Part shown: positions 9,660-21,444 of the stretch, one piece after another | Numbering within the stretch: position 1 is the first letter of the stretch | Layout: every line of letters starts with the position of its first letter | Assembly: GCA_035610365.1 (NCBI GenBank) | Contig: CM069432.1 | Coordinates: forward strand, 234,884,104 to 234,948,103 | Source: Aquatica leii | Taxonomy: Eukaryota; Arthropoda; Insecta; Coleoptera; Lampyridae | Length of the DNA stretch: 64,000 bases | Direction of reading: 5' to 3' | Program-made: the position numbers and the translations under genes | Notes under the pieces: model-generated | Seen by the model: the letters and a program-made list of their open reading frames with translations, nothing else | The model's database searches: none | Told to the model about the DNA's origin: nothing

Positions 9660-12420
9660 TTAGAACTCTATACAAGTCGTGTTGCGATTGTTTGAGAATC
9701 ACAGAACAGCAACACTTTGAATTTGTTAACGTTAAGTAAGAATGAGATCATTTTAGTTATAAAAATGCAGATGTCACCATCTACAATGGAATAAAATTTT
9801 ATATTACCCGAAATTGCTTTACCATAAAAATTAAAAAAAAAAACTATTGTAAAATTAGTAAATTTAGGTGTGATGAATTTTAATGTATGTACTACATATA
9901 AACATGTATCATCAAACATGAAAAAAACGTTATAAATTAATAACAAAAGTATTATGTATTCAATAAAATTTTACATGTTCAAATGTTACTAGCAAGTCTT
10001 GTTGTACATTTTTTACAAAAATGCGATTTTAGTTTTTTTTATAAAAAATTTTAAAATTTAATATTGTTCTATTTACTAACATAATCTCCGTTAGCGTTTA
10101 CAGGTACCTGAATTGTGTTTATTTAACATTAAGTGATTATTTTTGTTAAAAATTAGAATAAAAAACAATGCAAAAATTAATTATAATTGTGAAAGCTATT
10201 CAAATAATATTTTGTGGTTGTTGATCAAACATACAACGTTCGAACAACAGCTCCCATTGTGATTTAATTTTTCTTTGTTCTGAAAGAGTAATACCTTAAA
10301 AGCAAAGTTGGTCCTTTTTATTCAATTGTTTAATAACAACACAAAAAAGATGTTTTGCGTACCATTTAAAATCAGCACCTTTATTTTTCAGTGTCAGTTT
10401 ATTCAGCATTTCAAACCCTAAATGTAGTGTTTGTTTTTCACAAAGAAGGACACAGATAAATTTTGCAACTTTTTCGAATTAGTGCAATATTTTGTACTTT
10501 TATGTATTTTTGAATCGTTACGTTTTATTGTGCAATTTAAATTAGTTGGTTGCCTATTCAAAAAACTCATTTAAATATAAGCTTTGACAAATCTTAATTA
10601 TAGCGTGAAGGAAAAACGATTTTGTAATTAGGTGAATAAACCGATTTTGTTCGAGTTAAAAGATTTTATTAGAAATTATCTAACCAATTTATTTCAAACC
10701 AATTCTGTTAGATTAAGAGATGCAATTACAATTATTAGAATAACCTATTGGCAAACAGTTAAAGTAATTAGTATGCAAATTTGCTGAAAATTTAGGGTTT
10801 TAATTAGATTATTGGAAAGTCAATACTACAGTTTATTCATTTACTTTATTTGATTTTGTAACAAACTAAAAATGCTAATTTAAATTATTTTTTTATGCGT
10901 TTAATGGTAATTAAAATGTATTATTTATCATAAATTTTTTAGAACTAAAATATATTGTTATTGTAGTAGAAACAAGATTTATCTTAGAGCTACAATAATA
11001 CAATAAAAATTACTTCAGTAAATTTAAACCCAAAAAAACATTTATTTTTTTTTTAATTTAAAAAACTAGTACTTTTGAGAAAATAATGTTATTTTTGTCT
11101 ATTTTGGAAAAATTATCAAAATTAAATCTTATTCTACAAAATGAGTCAAACTAAGGTATAACAGTTAACACATGCTGAAATGAAGCTTTATTGTTACATT
11201 AGACAGGATTCGAATTTGATTGGCTCACAGTCTATTCAAAGGAACTAGATAGATGTCATTGTTAGCTACGATTACCCTTGGGCTTCAGTTGTTGATACCT
11301 TCATTGTTACTGAAATAAGATCGCGCACTACCTTTATAACAATACGAAAGAAAATCGATTTTTCAACCAGTCTTATGCTTTCTTACAGCAAGACGCTGGA
11401 AAATTGAATAGAGAGAGTTAATGAATTAGTAATGGAAAGATTATTCTTGAGGTTGCCTGCGTTTTCTTGAATTATTAACACAGTAATTGAAATAAAACTC
11501 GACTCTAATTATACGCTGCAATTATTTTATGTGATTTTGCGCGATAAAAGTTTTATAGATGTTAACTTACTAAATATAATGTTTAACAAAAATAACACGT
11601 ATTCCACATATGACTACCAACATTATCCTTTTCCTTGCGTTTAATTAAAATTTAATTTGCAAACCGTCCGTTTACATGCCTTAACATCACTACCGTAACA
11701 TTTAAAAAAACAACAAAGAGGTTTAATTTTAAGTTAATTCTTCTACTCTAATCTATTTTCTTGCAGATTAATTATTTGTTATCTATAAATGTTAATTAAA
11801 TAAATAAAAGTTTATTATAACAAAATTATATATAGTAAATGTTACTAAAAATTTTTTTTCTTGCCGTTTTGAGCGCAAATTCATTAATTAAATTTGTTGT
11901 GTTTCAATCTGTAGTTTTATTCTTAATATTGATTAAACACAGGTACTAAACAATTTTTTATTAAATTATGCTTAGAAAAACTCCTTTCATAGAAGATGAA
12001 TTATAGCAGCAATACAAGCAAAAAATGGTTATATAGTTCTAATAAAACATTTAAAAAAATCAAAATTTTGTTCCAAATAAATCGCAAATTACGGTTGCAC
12101 TAAATAGTCCCCTAAATTTGTTGAAACCGTAAATAGAAATAAATCAAAAACAATGTAATAATGTTTGATTTAATTGTAAGAACGACATATTTCTTCTCAG
12201 TAATTTGCTGACAACAAAAATAAAAAAGAACAAAATGTTATCAAATAAGACGTATTTAAATTGAGTTGTTAAAAACTGCACATTCTTTAAGTACATTCAA
12301 AATACAAAGTAACTCGAAGATGACGTATTCACAGATGCTTAAATAAAGTAATGTTACGTAAGTAAGTCAAAATACAAACGCTACAAAAATAAAGCTAAAT
12401 ATGCAAAACTGTTTTTGATT
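9660..12420. other. AT-rich DNA, nothing recognised
   Basis: Long AT-rich stretch with no frame showing a known domain. Around 11150-11420 the base composition is slightly more balanced, but no repeat ends, tRNA-like boxes or coding signals could be assigned. Confidence 0.5.
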
Positions 12421-12422
12421 GC

Positions 12423-12548
12423 CTAGTTAATTTTTAATTGTGCAGCAGCATTTTGTTTACAAATTTTTGGCAACTTATCATACTGTCGTAAAATGTTAAT
12501 TTTTACTTTTAAGCTAAAATCACGTCTTCTTATTGCATCAACCATTGT
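12423..12548 (-). pseudogene. Tigger/pogo-type transposase N-terminus (HTH scrap)
   Basis: The minus strand reads MVDAIRRRDFSLKVKINILR then QYDKLPKICKQNAAAQLKI. This fits the first CENP-B/pogo helix-turn-helix (usual form KRKxLsLkeKl.IL.eyd...k..iA..lgI). The match stops after the second helix and no DDE domain follows. About 40 residues remain of a protein usually over 450. A separate Tigger derivative sits at 28474-29109. Chance similarity cannot be excluded for so short a piece. Confidence 0.45.
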
Positions 12549-12734
12549 AAAGTCCAAATAGCACAAAAGCATCAACAAAACATTCAATAGATATCTTGCT
12601 GTGTACTTTTTGGTGTCCATAAAAATTTCATATCAAGTACTATGAACTTCTATTAAACACCCATTGAACGAAGTTATAAATTAAAAAAAATTTCATTTGT
12701 TTAATATATTTTCATTGTTGGGTAGATACAACTA

Positions 12735-13445
12735 AAGATGGAATTGGGCCGGGCAAGCCAGATTTCAATAAAAGCCTGGTCCGGGTCAAATCTAAAAAGT
12801 GTATAATCCAGCCGAAACCCGACCCGAATTATTTTGTAACAAAACCGTTTGCACCAAATACGCGTGGAATTCGACCCCGCCGCGTCTACAAGATGCCATC
12901 GCCGCGGAGACGAAGAATCCCCACTCTACATGTTTACCGAAGCGTGTTCCACAAGGGCTTTAAAACAGCTTTTTCTTACCAGTTATCTTTTTGTGTACCT
13001 GGAAAGTTTGCCTGAAACTGTCCAAAATTAATAACAAACCGCGCCGTACCTGTTAATTCTCCTAATGTGCGATTTATAATTTGCGACATTGATTATTCGT
13101 TCATTTCGTATCATCGTTACATTACGTTCATTCTGTATCTATGTCCTGTTCCTCATTATTTCACTGTACCCAGTGCATTTATCATCATTGCCTGCATTCG
13201 TAAGCAGTTACCATTTGGTACCAGAATTTATTTATTTTAATTTTGTTTACCTGAATTGTCATTTTAGTTTTGTTATTTCTTATAAATCTTCCGTTGTAAA
13301 TAATTCAAACTTATAGAGTGGGTAGTGGCGCGACCCTTGTATTGTGCCAACTGGCCGCTAAATTTTGTATTAATAAAATTACTTGATGGTGGATAGTTTT
13401 GCGAGCCGATAGTTACCTGAGTAATTGTTAACCCGAACCCAAATA
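12735..13445. other. GC-richer island of repeat-like DNA, unassigned
   Basis: Composition jumps here compared with the surroundings. The left part (12740-12830) has CCGGG/CCCGA-rich words such as GAAACCCGACCCGAA, echoed at 13430 by AACCCGAACCC. The middle carries CCCCGCCGCG and CGCCGCGG, and the right part has GTGGCGCGACCC. The layout suggests one repeat inserted into another, possibly an LTR, but I found no convincing paired ends or target duplication. The two open frames inside (12849-13031 and 13089-13316) have no recognisable domain. Confidence 0.4.
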
Positions 13446-13591
13446 TATAAATCGTACTTTCACGTGAAACTAATTAACTTATATTTAATCACGAAATTTT
13501 ATACTTTCGTTTAATCTCGAGACAACTTTCTATGTATCTACACCATCACTCTAAAGTTCTAGTACGAAATTTACTCTCAACACCCCCACTT

Positions 13592-15170
13592 TGTTACAAG
13601 CTTTAGGTTTTACGAACCTTGCACGGCCAACTCATATAGTCGGGAGTAGGGGGGTTCACAGGAAATATGCTTAAGGGCGCCAGAGCTGATCTAAGATAAC
13701 ACTTCTGCCTCGCTCACGACAGACGGTCCAAACTTGTAACGCAATTGGAGGTTCGTAATCTTTATTACTCTGATGGTCGAGTAGCCAAAGTTTATTATTA
13801 GATAACGACGATCAAAAGAGAAAGGTATGTTGTCATAAAAAAAAAGTAACCAAGATAACAACTTTAATTTAGAATCGTTGATGATTAGCACAGGTATATC
13901 GAATTCTCAGTATAGGAATGCCAGTAGTATCGGCAACACACAATACATAAGTAAATTACGTTGAAATGAATAGCGAAGAATAGTTCGTAGTGCGAAACAC
14001 ACAAAATAATTAATAATACGACATTACTGATAATAAAACAGTGATAATAATTACTGAATTAATACTAAACTTTTGTACTAATTATTGGTTGTACACAGCA
14101 TGCGAAAAACACAAAATAATTAATGATACTACCTAAATGGTAATACAACAATGTTAATAATTACGGAATTAATATTAACTAAAGTTTCGTGAGCGACCTT
14201 TCTGACAGCGAACAAATAAATAAAACAACTTACCCACAATACAGGAACTCCTACTCGGTCGAAGAAAGCGCTTTCCCCGGCAAGTGGGCCTGAAATAACT
14301 TTTACGTAGCAAGTCGTGTCAACACAATGACTCACGAAATCAAGACCTACAAAAATTGTTAATTATTGCTAAAAGAAAATACACATAACATAACCCGATT
14401 GTCGAATGCTGTTGTACACATTCAATGAAAGTTGGTTTCGCAGGTGTTTGTCGCATGAGTAGGACCTCGAAGAAAAGTGATTGTTTTCGGTTTATTTAGT
14501 TTTAACCGTAGGCCTTATATATAGCGTCCCATGAAAGTATTTGTCGATATTAATCACTCATTATTCTTTATTGAATAGGAACATGTGGGCCAGAACGTGG
14601 TGGAACGGCTATCAAATTAACGAGAAATTACAACAGAATTCTAATAAAACGGAAGTAAATCAAAATCTACAAAAATGGTTACTTATTGTTAACGAAAGTA
14701 CATAAAGCATAACCCGGTTGTCGAATGCTGTTATACCCCGTCGAGGACAGGTGGTTTCGCAGGTGTCTGCCGCCTGAGTAGAATCTCGTAGAAGTGTGAT
14801 TAGCTTCGGTTCATTTAATTTTAACCATATGCCAAATAAATCGAATTATACTCGTCTCACGAAAGTAGTTTTCGAAATTAATCCTTCATAATTCGTTATC
14901 GAATAGGAACATGTGCCAGAACGTGGCGGAACGGCCAGTGACGACTCAAATTTATTATAATCGTAGTACACTTATAAGTTGATCCCCATTACTGTGGATG
15001 GTCTTTGAAAATTATTTGCAAGTCTTCCGGCCATCTTATGCAGTTGCCAGGTTAAAGATTTCGTCGTAAATTGACAGTCACACGAAACGATCGGTAGGGG
15101 GCGTCCCAACCGGAATCTAATTTCAATTACATATACAGGGTATCCCGTAATGAAAATTTCGTACGTAACA
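13592..15170. mobile_element. Solo LTR, family A, copy 2 (1579 bp)
   Basis: It begins TGTTACAAGCTTTAGG and ends CGTACGTAACA, flanked by ACTT on both sides (13588-13591 and 15171-15174). It is inverted relative to copy 1. About 330 bp (14320-14650) is almost identical to 44715-45050 in copy 3, so these two are close relatives and comparatively young. This copy is longer because that internal block is followed by a second, diverged version (about 14660-14940). A shorter internal tandem around 13985-14170 repeats ACACAAAATAATTAAT. No gag or pol is attached. Confidence 0.85.
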
Positions 15171-15174
15171 ACTT

Positions 15175-17130
15175 TCGTTGGTGACGTAAGGAAAAAACTG
15201 TCAAATTGTTAAAACACGAAATTATTGTTCTGGAAAAGTTTGAAAAAGGCAGACTTTGTCTAGCGTTGTTTACGCCCAACAAAGCTTTCCTCGTTAAGTG
15301 TTTCACGTACACCTATCTCGATATGAATTAGGAGAATGCTGCGGTTTTCGTGACAATTTATTTGAGTGGGTTTCCATGCATCTACCTGTGTTTCTTATCT
15401 GTGAATTTGATAAACACTTGTTGCAATTAGGAATATTTTCATGATGACGTTTCATTGCTATAACTAATATTTTTACATCTTCGAGGGTTGGATACGAGTA
15501 AAATACGTATTGGTAGAAATTTTTGCAAAACAAATTGAAAAATCACTTTAAGGGAAACTAAGCGCAGTTGTTTACTTTTAGCGATCGTACGTATAATATT
15601 TATGATAACGCCGTATGTACGTGATTTTTTGGTCAAATTTCAATTGAATTTTAGGTAATGCTGACAGGATATGTGCTAGCTAGTCCATACCTGGAGGAAA
15701 CTAATTGTAATTATTACATTTTTACTTTAATTCTTAATAGTTTGGTGGTCAGTCGACCGTACGTACACACTAGGTTGTAATCACAAATAATGTTAAATGT
15801 TTTATGTAAAGTTGATTATATTTTTTAGATTGAGCATTAGGTCAATTTTCAAATACAGTCGTCTCAAAAAGTTATGCTTTTTGGGCCAACCTTAGAAACA
15901 TTGGCGCAGATAAACCAAGTGTGTGTCGAACATCAAGTAAATCTCTATAAAAAGATACAGAAATATACAACTATATTTACAAGACCAACTTGGAGATTAA
16001 AAAACGTATTTACGCAGCTTGAGTCGCCTATTTGACTACAGCTACAGTTTTTATATATAATATTAATATTATCATGTAAAAAAGATTTTATATACTTTAG
16101 AAAAGATAGATGATTTAACAATCCTATTTTGTAATTCGTGTCTTAAAATTGCTTATATATTCCTATTTATGTACTTACTTGACAACAATCTGACAAAACA
16201 TAATTCAAATCAAGTGGAAGATTTTCTACACAAATTTATAACGGTCTTAAATAAAAACCAAAAATTTTTAATAAATGCAATCTAATACAAATCAAAATAA
16301 CGTTATGTATTTTTTAGAGAAATACTAACCAGTCGAACAAAAGATCTTAACTTTATGTGAAACGTTATATAACGTATGTTTTATATTACAATATTTATTA
16401 ATTATGTGAAGTAGTCTATCAAAAGGTATGGGCTTATATTCTTGAAATATATACTAATATTAAAATCCGTTTAAGCAATTGAATAGGTTATTAAAATATA
16501 ATTTTGTCACATGAGGTCAGAACTAACCTAAGTCCAAATTCTCAACTTTACAGTAGAGCCTATAGAAAGTTTACTATCCGAATAACTTTTATATGAAAAC
16601 ACCATAAAATCAAGAAAAAATTTACTCTGCACTCCTTTTAGCCTTTTTTTTGCAGGGCAATTGTTTATTTTTTATAATTACTTTATATATACTAATTTTG
16701 TGGACTTAGGATAGTTTTTATAATTTTTTTATTTATCTTTCAGGACATAAGTTAGTTTGGCATGTAAAAGGCACTAAATTATAAAGCTGTAGCTAAGTTG
16801 TTTTGCTTTATTTTGAAAGTAGAACATTAAACAAAATATACTGACATTAAATTCAATGTTATTATACATAGAACATTGGTTAAATTCAAGAAGAAGCAAC
16901 TTCTTGCTATTTTTTATTGATAATATGAATACAAAAAGATATTTTATTAAAAACAAAAGAACCAACTATTACAAATTCTCCTGCCTGAATATGTGTAAAA
17001 AACAAGAAAAAAACAAGCAATGCCAACCTTCAAACTAATAACCACTGATCACATTATCAAAATATAAAAAAAATTATATTAAAACTCTCACTCTCTTATA
17101 GATAAATATAATAAATTTGTCCACAAAACT
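15175..17130. other. AT-rich DNA, nothing firmly recognised
   Basis: Minus-strand frames at 15127-15636 have a mildly protein-like composition (for example NPRRCKNISYSNETSS), but I could not match them to any family. The remainder to 17130 is AT-rich with no repeat ends seen. Confidence 0.45.
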
Positions 17131-17255
17131 TTTATTTTAACCTTCTTCCTCATTTATGGTTTGCTCGACATTAGTTATTGTCAAATCCTTAAAAAACTTG
17201 TAGTGTTTCTTTGGAATTACTTTTTCTTCACAGAGAAACATCAAGTTTTTATGTT

Positions 17256-18085
17256 TCAATCTTGGAGTAGCAACTGGGTTATCATATAGTTGCTTAGGCA
17301 ATATTTCTGAAATTGTGTCATTTGTTTTCGTGATTTTGCCATAGTGTCAATACTTAAATATTCTTCAACATAGTTATATTTAAACTGAAGTATGTATGGA
17401 TTTTCTAGGTTTGTGGAGATAGATTTACTTTTTTGCCAAAACACTTTATTATCTGTAAAATCTTTGTCCCAAGTTTTAATTGCTTCTGCAAGTAGTTTTT
17501 TGATGTCGAAAAAATCAGTCTTACTTATTTCTAACACTCTATAAGGATGTTTTTTGCATGCCAATCGAGCTATGGTGTACCACTGCTCTGGAACATAAAC
17601 ATCTACATGACGGGAGGCACGTTCTATGGTACTGTGTACCGAGTCTTCCTCGTTCTGTGTATGATCCTTTTCTAAGAAGTTGTGACTAATTTTGACATTA
17701 TACATAGATGCACAATACATGTATAGACAATAAACAAAACGATTATGGTTTTGGCCACCACAATTATCTAAATAAAAGACAAATACTTGTACGTCACTTT
17801 TAACTTTTTCGATTATAAATTTTAACAGACAGCTACTAATTTCACAACAACCTCGAGACGATGTTGCTTGGTCCGCATGTAACAATAGCCTTGAAGATTT
17901 CCAAAGTCGTATACTGTCAAATTGTAAACAGCAAGTTTTTGCTTGTAGTAGCATTGACTAGCTTCTGATTTTGGGCATGGCAGAACTTGTTGTAAGTCAT
18001 AGACCGCTACACAAAAATTGTCAGATTCTTTAGCTTTTTCTTTGTCGTTTATTTTTACCTCTTTAGACATAGTTTTGTTTTCCAT
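17256..18085 (-). pseudogene. CGGQN-family protein (multicopy insect family), copy 1
   Basis: The minus strand encodes, in order, FCVAVYDLQQVLPCPKSE, CYYKQKLAVYNLTVYDFGN, a block starting SSRGCCEISSCLLKFI, VFVFYLDNCGGQNHNRFVYC, FLEKDHTQNEEDSVHSTIER, and VYVPEQWYTIARLA ending near TDFFDIKKL. I recognise this arrangement (FDLQ...YNFT...SDNCGGQNRN...GHTQNEGDS.HS.IE) from many copies of uncharacterised proteins in insect genomes. The spaced acidic residues suggest an RNase H-like or transposase-like fold; that is inference. The frame changes once near 17.88 kb between the N-terminal part (17880-18085) and the rest, so this copy is broken. The family may be transposon-derived given its copy number. 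Confidence 0.7.
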
Positions 18086-18089
18086 GTGT

Positions 18090-20290
18090 TTGCTGAATTC
18101 AAATTATAAATTTTCTCCGCAAAATAAACCTTAAAAAATATTGAAAACACGTTCTTTGCCATCAACCGATAATTGATTGGCTAAACGTTTTTAATGGAAA
18201 ATAAGCACCAGCACAATCCATCATTGAACAATTTGTAACCTAAATACATGTAATTTAGCATTTTATTTGTTTTATTGTTAAAGTAATGTCAGTAAACTAC
18301 AAAGTTTAACCTCAAATCATATGGAAAACTGAAGTACTGTGTAATACGTGTTTTAAAAATATGACTAATACAAAAATTCTATTCAAATGTAGCGCATTTT
18401 TTAAAGGAGTAGCTTAACTATTACTTTTCGGTATAGAGAATAAAAGTTAACACAAAGCATTACTTTATTCGTTTAAAATGTTTTGCAATTTTGAAGCATT
18501 AGTTGGGATATGCCAATTTTAATAAACGTGGTTATAATTTCATTTGTGTTTTACTAATTTTTAGTTTTAAGTTTCCTTTATAAAACAAAGTAATAAAATA
18601 TAATTTTTTTTTAAATTTTTATTAAGCTTATCTATTATCTTTTTGTTTATTGAAACAAATTCTAAACTTGACTAAAACGTAATTATTGTTCGGTAAGTTG
18701 TTTACTTTTATCAGGCAATAATTAATTATTTTTATTCAGAACTTATATAAACTATTCTATAAGTAAAGATTTTTATCAATTAGTTTGTTTGTTTTCACGT
18801 TTTTGTTTTGTCTTTTTAGTTTTAAAAAGTTTCTTTTTTCACTTTGATGTTGTTTTATTACTATTGTCTTTTTATACAATAAAGTTTATTCTTTGAATGA
18901 CATAAATCTATAGTTTTTAGAATAAAGTTGTGTGCATAGTTTGTTTTCTTTTCTCGTTTAGATTTATTAATATTATTACTTAAAATATTTATTAAATTAC
19001 GTTTTGTTTATTTTAAATATAATATAATAAATTAAATCAATTTCAGAAAGAAATTAAAGTTAATTGCTTTTCGTAAACAATATTTGTTTATACTTGATAA
19101 TCAAAAAAAAAACAGGAGCAAAAAGTATGTATTAAAAAGGAATAATAATAAAAATAGTGCAAACGTTTATTTTTAATTAATTTGAATAGATGTACAAAAA
19201 GACATCTTTGACGATAATAATTTTTTACATATTAAATTGCCATTAAAAACATTATTTTTCACTAAAAACATTAATAAATAATAGTTTTTTTATTTGAGTT
19301 TTTATATCTGCGGTTTGATTAAAGTTACAACACGCACCTTCTATATAAACACAAATTTAGACTTATTAAAAATAAATTTTGTAACAAAAACATGAAATAG
19401 AAACTTTTTTTTGTTAAAAATTGATTTAGTTAATATTTTGATGTAATACCATAGAACGTAGCGTATGCTTTGAACGTATTTAAGCTATAAAAAGTAAAAA
19501 TAGTAGTAATACTTTAAAATCAAAGTCTTATAACTTTTAGAAAGCTTTAAAAAAAAAGAAAAGATGTTTGATCTACGCTTTGAAAACAAAAAGCTTCAAA
19601 GTCTAAGGGCGACAGAAAGAATTTACTTTTATCCGGAATAAAGTATACATACATTACGCTGAAGCGTTTAGTGTCATCAGTATAAAACTTTGATATTTTA
19701 TTTCTAATATTATATTATAAACGTAGAAAATTTATAGTTGTTATGTAACTTTAGTTTAAATTTAGAAATATATTAAATAATGTAGGTATAAATGCTTTGT
19801 ATTTAATCCTGAAACATAAAAAAAAAGTGTTTTCATTTTTCAGTTTAATGAACATAAATTATATTATATGCAAATTACGTTTAAGGAATAAAATAAAAAA
19901 AAGAAGAACAAAGAGTTAATAATAATACGTGTTTAATTAGTGGATTTATTTTTACACTAAAAATGTATAAAAATATTAATACTAATTATATAAATTCTAT
20001 GTAATTCTGTATAATAAATAATAAACAACAAAAATGTAATATGTAAATATAACATACACTTGATGGTTGAAATAATTTCTTTTAACGTATTCAGTCTGTA
20101 TCTGTATAAATGAATACAAAATTAAGTAGTAATCTCATTGCATGTAAAATACAAACTTTTTTAAATAAATATTTGGCAGACATTGTAATGAAAAATAAAA
20201 ATATAAAAAAAATTATGTTAAATTATTATTAGAACAAAATGGTGTGAGCTTGAGTGAAACAAAAGTACACAGGCGTGAATTTCTTATAAT
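18090..20290. other. Extremely AT-rich DNA, no gene
   Basis: Dominated by runs of A and T, with no ORF of note. No transposon ends or RNA genes recognised. Confidence 0.6.
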
Positions 20291-20299
20291 TTATTTGTA

Positions 20300-21440
20300 A
20301 CTATAAAATTAGTACACTAATTATTTACATTAAAGAAAAAAAAACAGTATTTGGGCGCCAACCACCTTTAAATTGGTGATAAATAAAAACATTAAACATC
20401 GTATTACTAACGAATTACTAATATTAAATACAAAAGTAATAAACGTTGCAAAGTATGTATTTCAAACAATTTTGATAACTGAATAAGACACAATTTAATT
20501 ATTTTGAATTTAAGGTGTACTCATTAATCAAGAATGCAGTTAATAAATTCATAACTTGACTCACCAAAACAAATGTTACGTTATTGCATATCTACTAATA
20601 GCACATTCTTCGCTCAAGTATTATGCTTTCTTCTAGAATAACATAACATCGAAATTCCATAAAATCACAAATAAAAATATCCCAACGGAATTAAAGTTGA
20701 ATGTAAACTGGAAAAGTCAAAAAACGGGAGACAAAACCAAAAGGTATAGATCCAGAAGGCATTAATCCAAAAAACCTAAATCCAAAAAAGGCATCAAACA
20801 AAAAAGGCATAAACCAAAAAAAAAACCTATATATGAATAATTAGAATGGTTTTTATTCCACATGAAACGTATATACGTTATACGTTCGTCAAAGCGCACG
20901 ATATGTCATTAAAAATCAGTAGTTTTCAATTACATGTTTAATCATATCTTAAATTTCTTTGATTCAGTGGAGCGAACCTGATGAAGCGTTCTGAACACGA
21001 AACGTCGCACAAAAACTGAAGTAATTGCTTCTGTCTAACCTCCTAAAAGAAGGGATCATTAATTTGATCAACTTAAAATGTATTGCGTTACATTAAGAAA
21101 TTACTAAAAAAGTTGAATTCAATAGAAAAATTATATCGAAATGAAGATAAAAATACTAGTAATTAGTGGGAAAGAAGAAAAATTAATGTGTATACGTTTT
21201 TACTCCATTATTAATAAAATTGTCTTCCTTTCATCAGTTAAGACGTGCAAGCCTAACGTGGTTGAAAAACGGAAGTGTCGAAAAAAGTCGATTGCACGGT
21301 CGATTGTCGAAAGCAATTACGACGCGACGTTGCCAAACTGAGTAAATTTAAATGCAAGATTAATTGCATAAAATAAGCAAATGCAAAAATTGAATTTTAA
21401 ATGTAATTAATTCTAATGGGATGTTATAACGAGTTTAATT
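20300..21440 (-). repeat. Dispersed repeat R2, copy 1 (mate at 55.99-57.0 kb)
   Basis: The reverse complement aligns over about 1 kb with 55990-57000. Shared landmarks, in the same order, are CAACGTCGCGT, CACTTCCGTTT, AATTTTTCTATTGAATTCAA, ACCATTCTAATTATT, TGGTTTTGTC, GGTGAGTCAA and ATTTAAAGGTG followed by TTGGCG.CCAAATA. Compared with its mate, this copy has extra DNA around 20880-21060 that includes a hammerhead-like motif. Part of it (20735-20830) is a degenerate simple repeat on AATCCAAAAGGCAT. No coding capacity and no clear ends. Likely a non-autonomous element. Confidence 0.65.
20977..21008 (+). ncRNA. Hammerhead-like stem-loop (motif 4)
   Basis: It reads CTGATGA, one extra A, stem GCGTTC/GAACAC (one mismatch), then GAAAC and GTC, the last being the favoured hammerhead cleavage triplet. 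It lies in sequence absent from the other copy of repeat R2, so it probably came with a separate insertion. No PLE protein sequence was seen nearby. Confidence 0.4.
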
Positions 21441-21444
21441 TTTG

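Noticed and set aside
12835-13420. Possible third LTR family starting TGTAAC with a GTGGCGCGACCC primer-site-like word
   Set aside because: No matching inverted end or flanking 4-bp duplication could be found; left as an unassigned GC-rich island.
15127-15636. Overlapping minus-strand ORFs after solo LTR copy 2
   Set aside because: Protein-like composition but no match to transposase or other families that I could defend.
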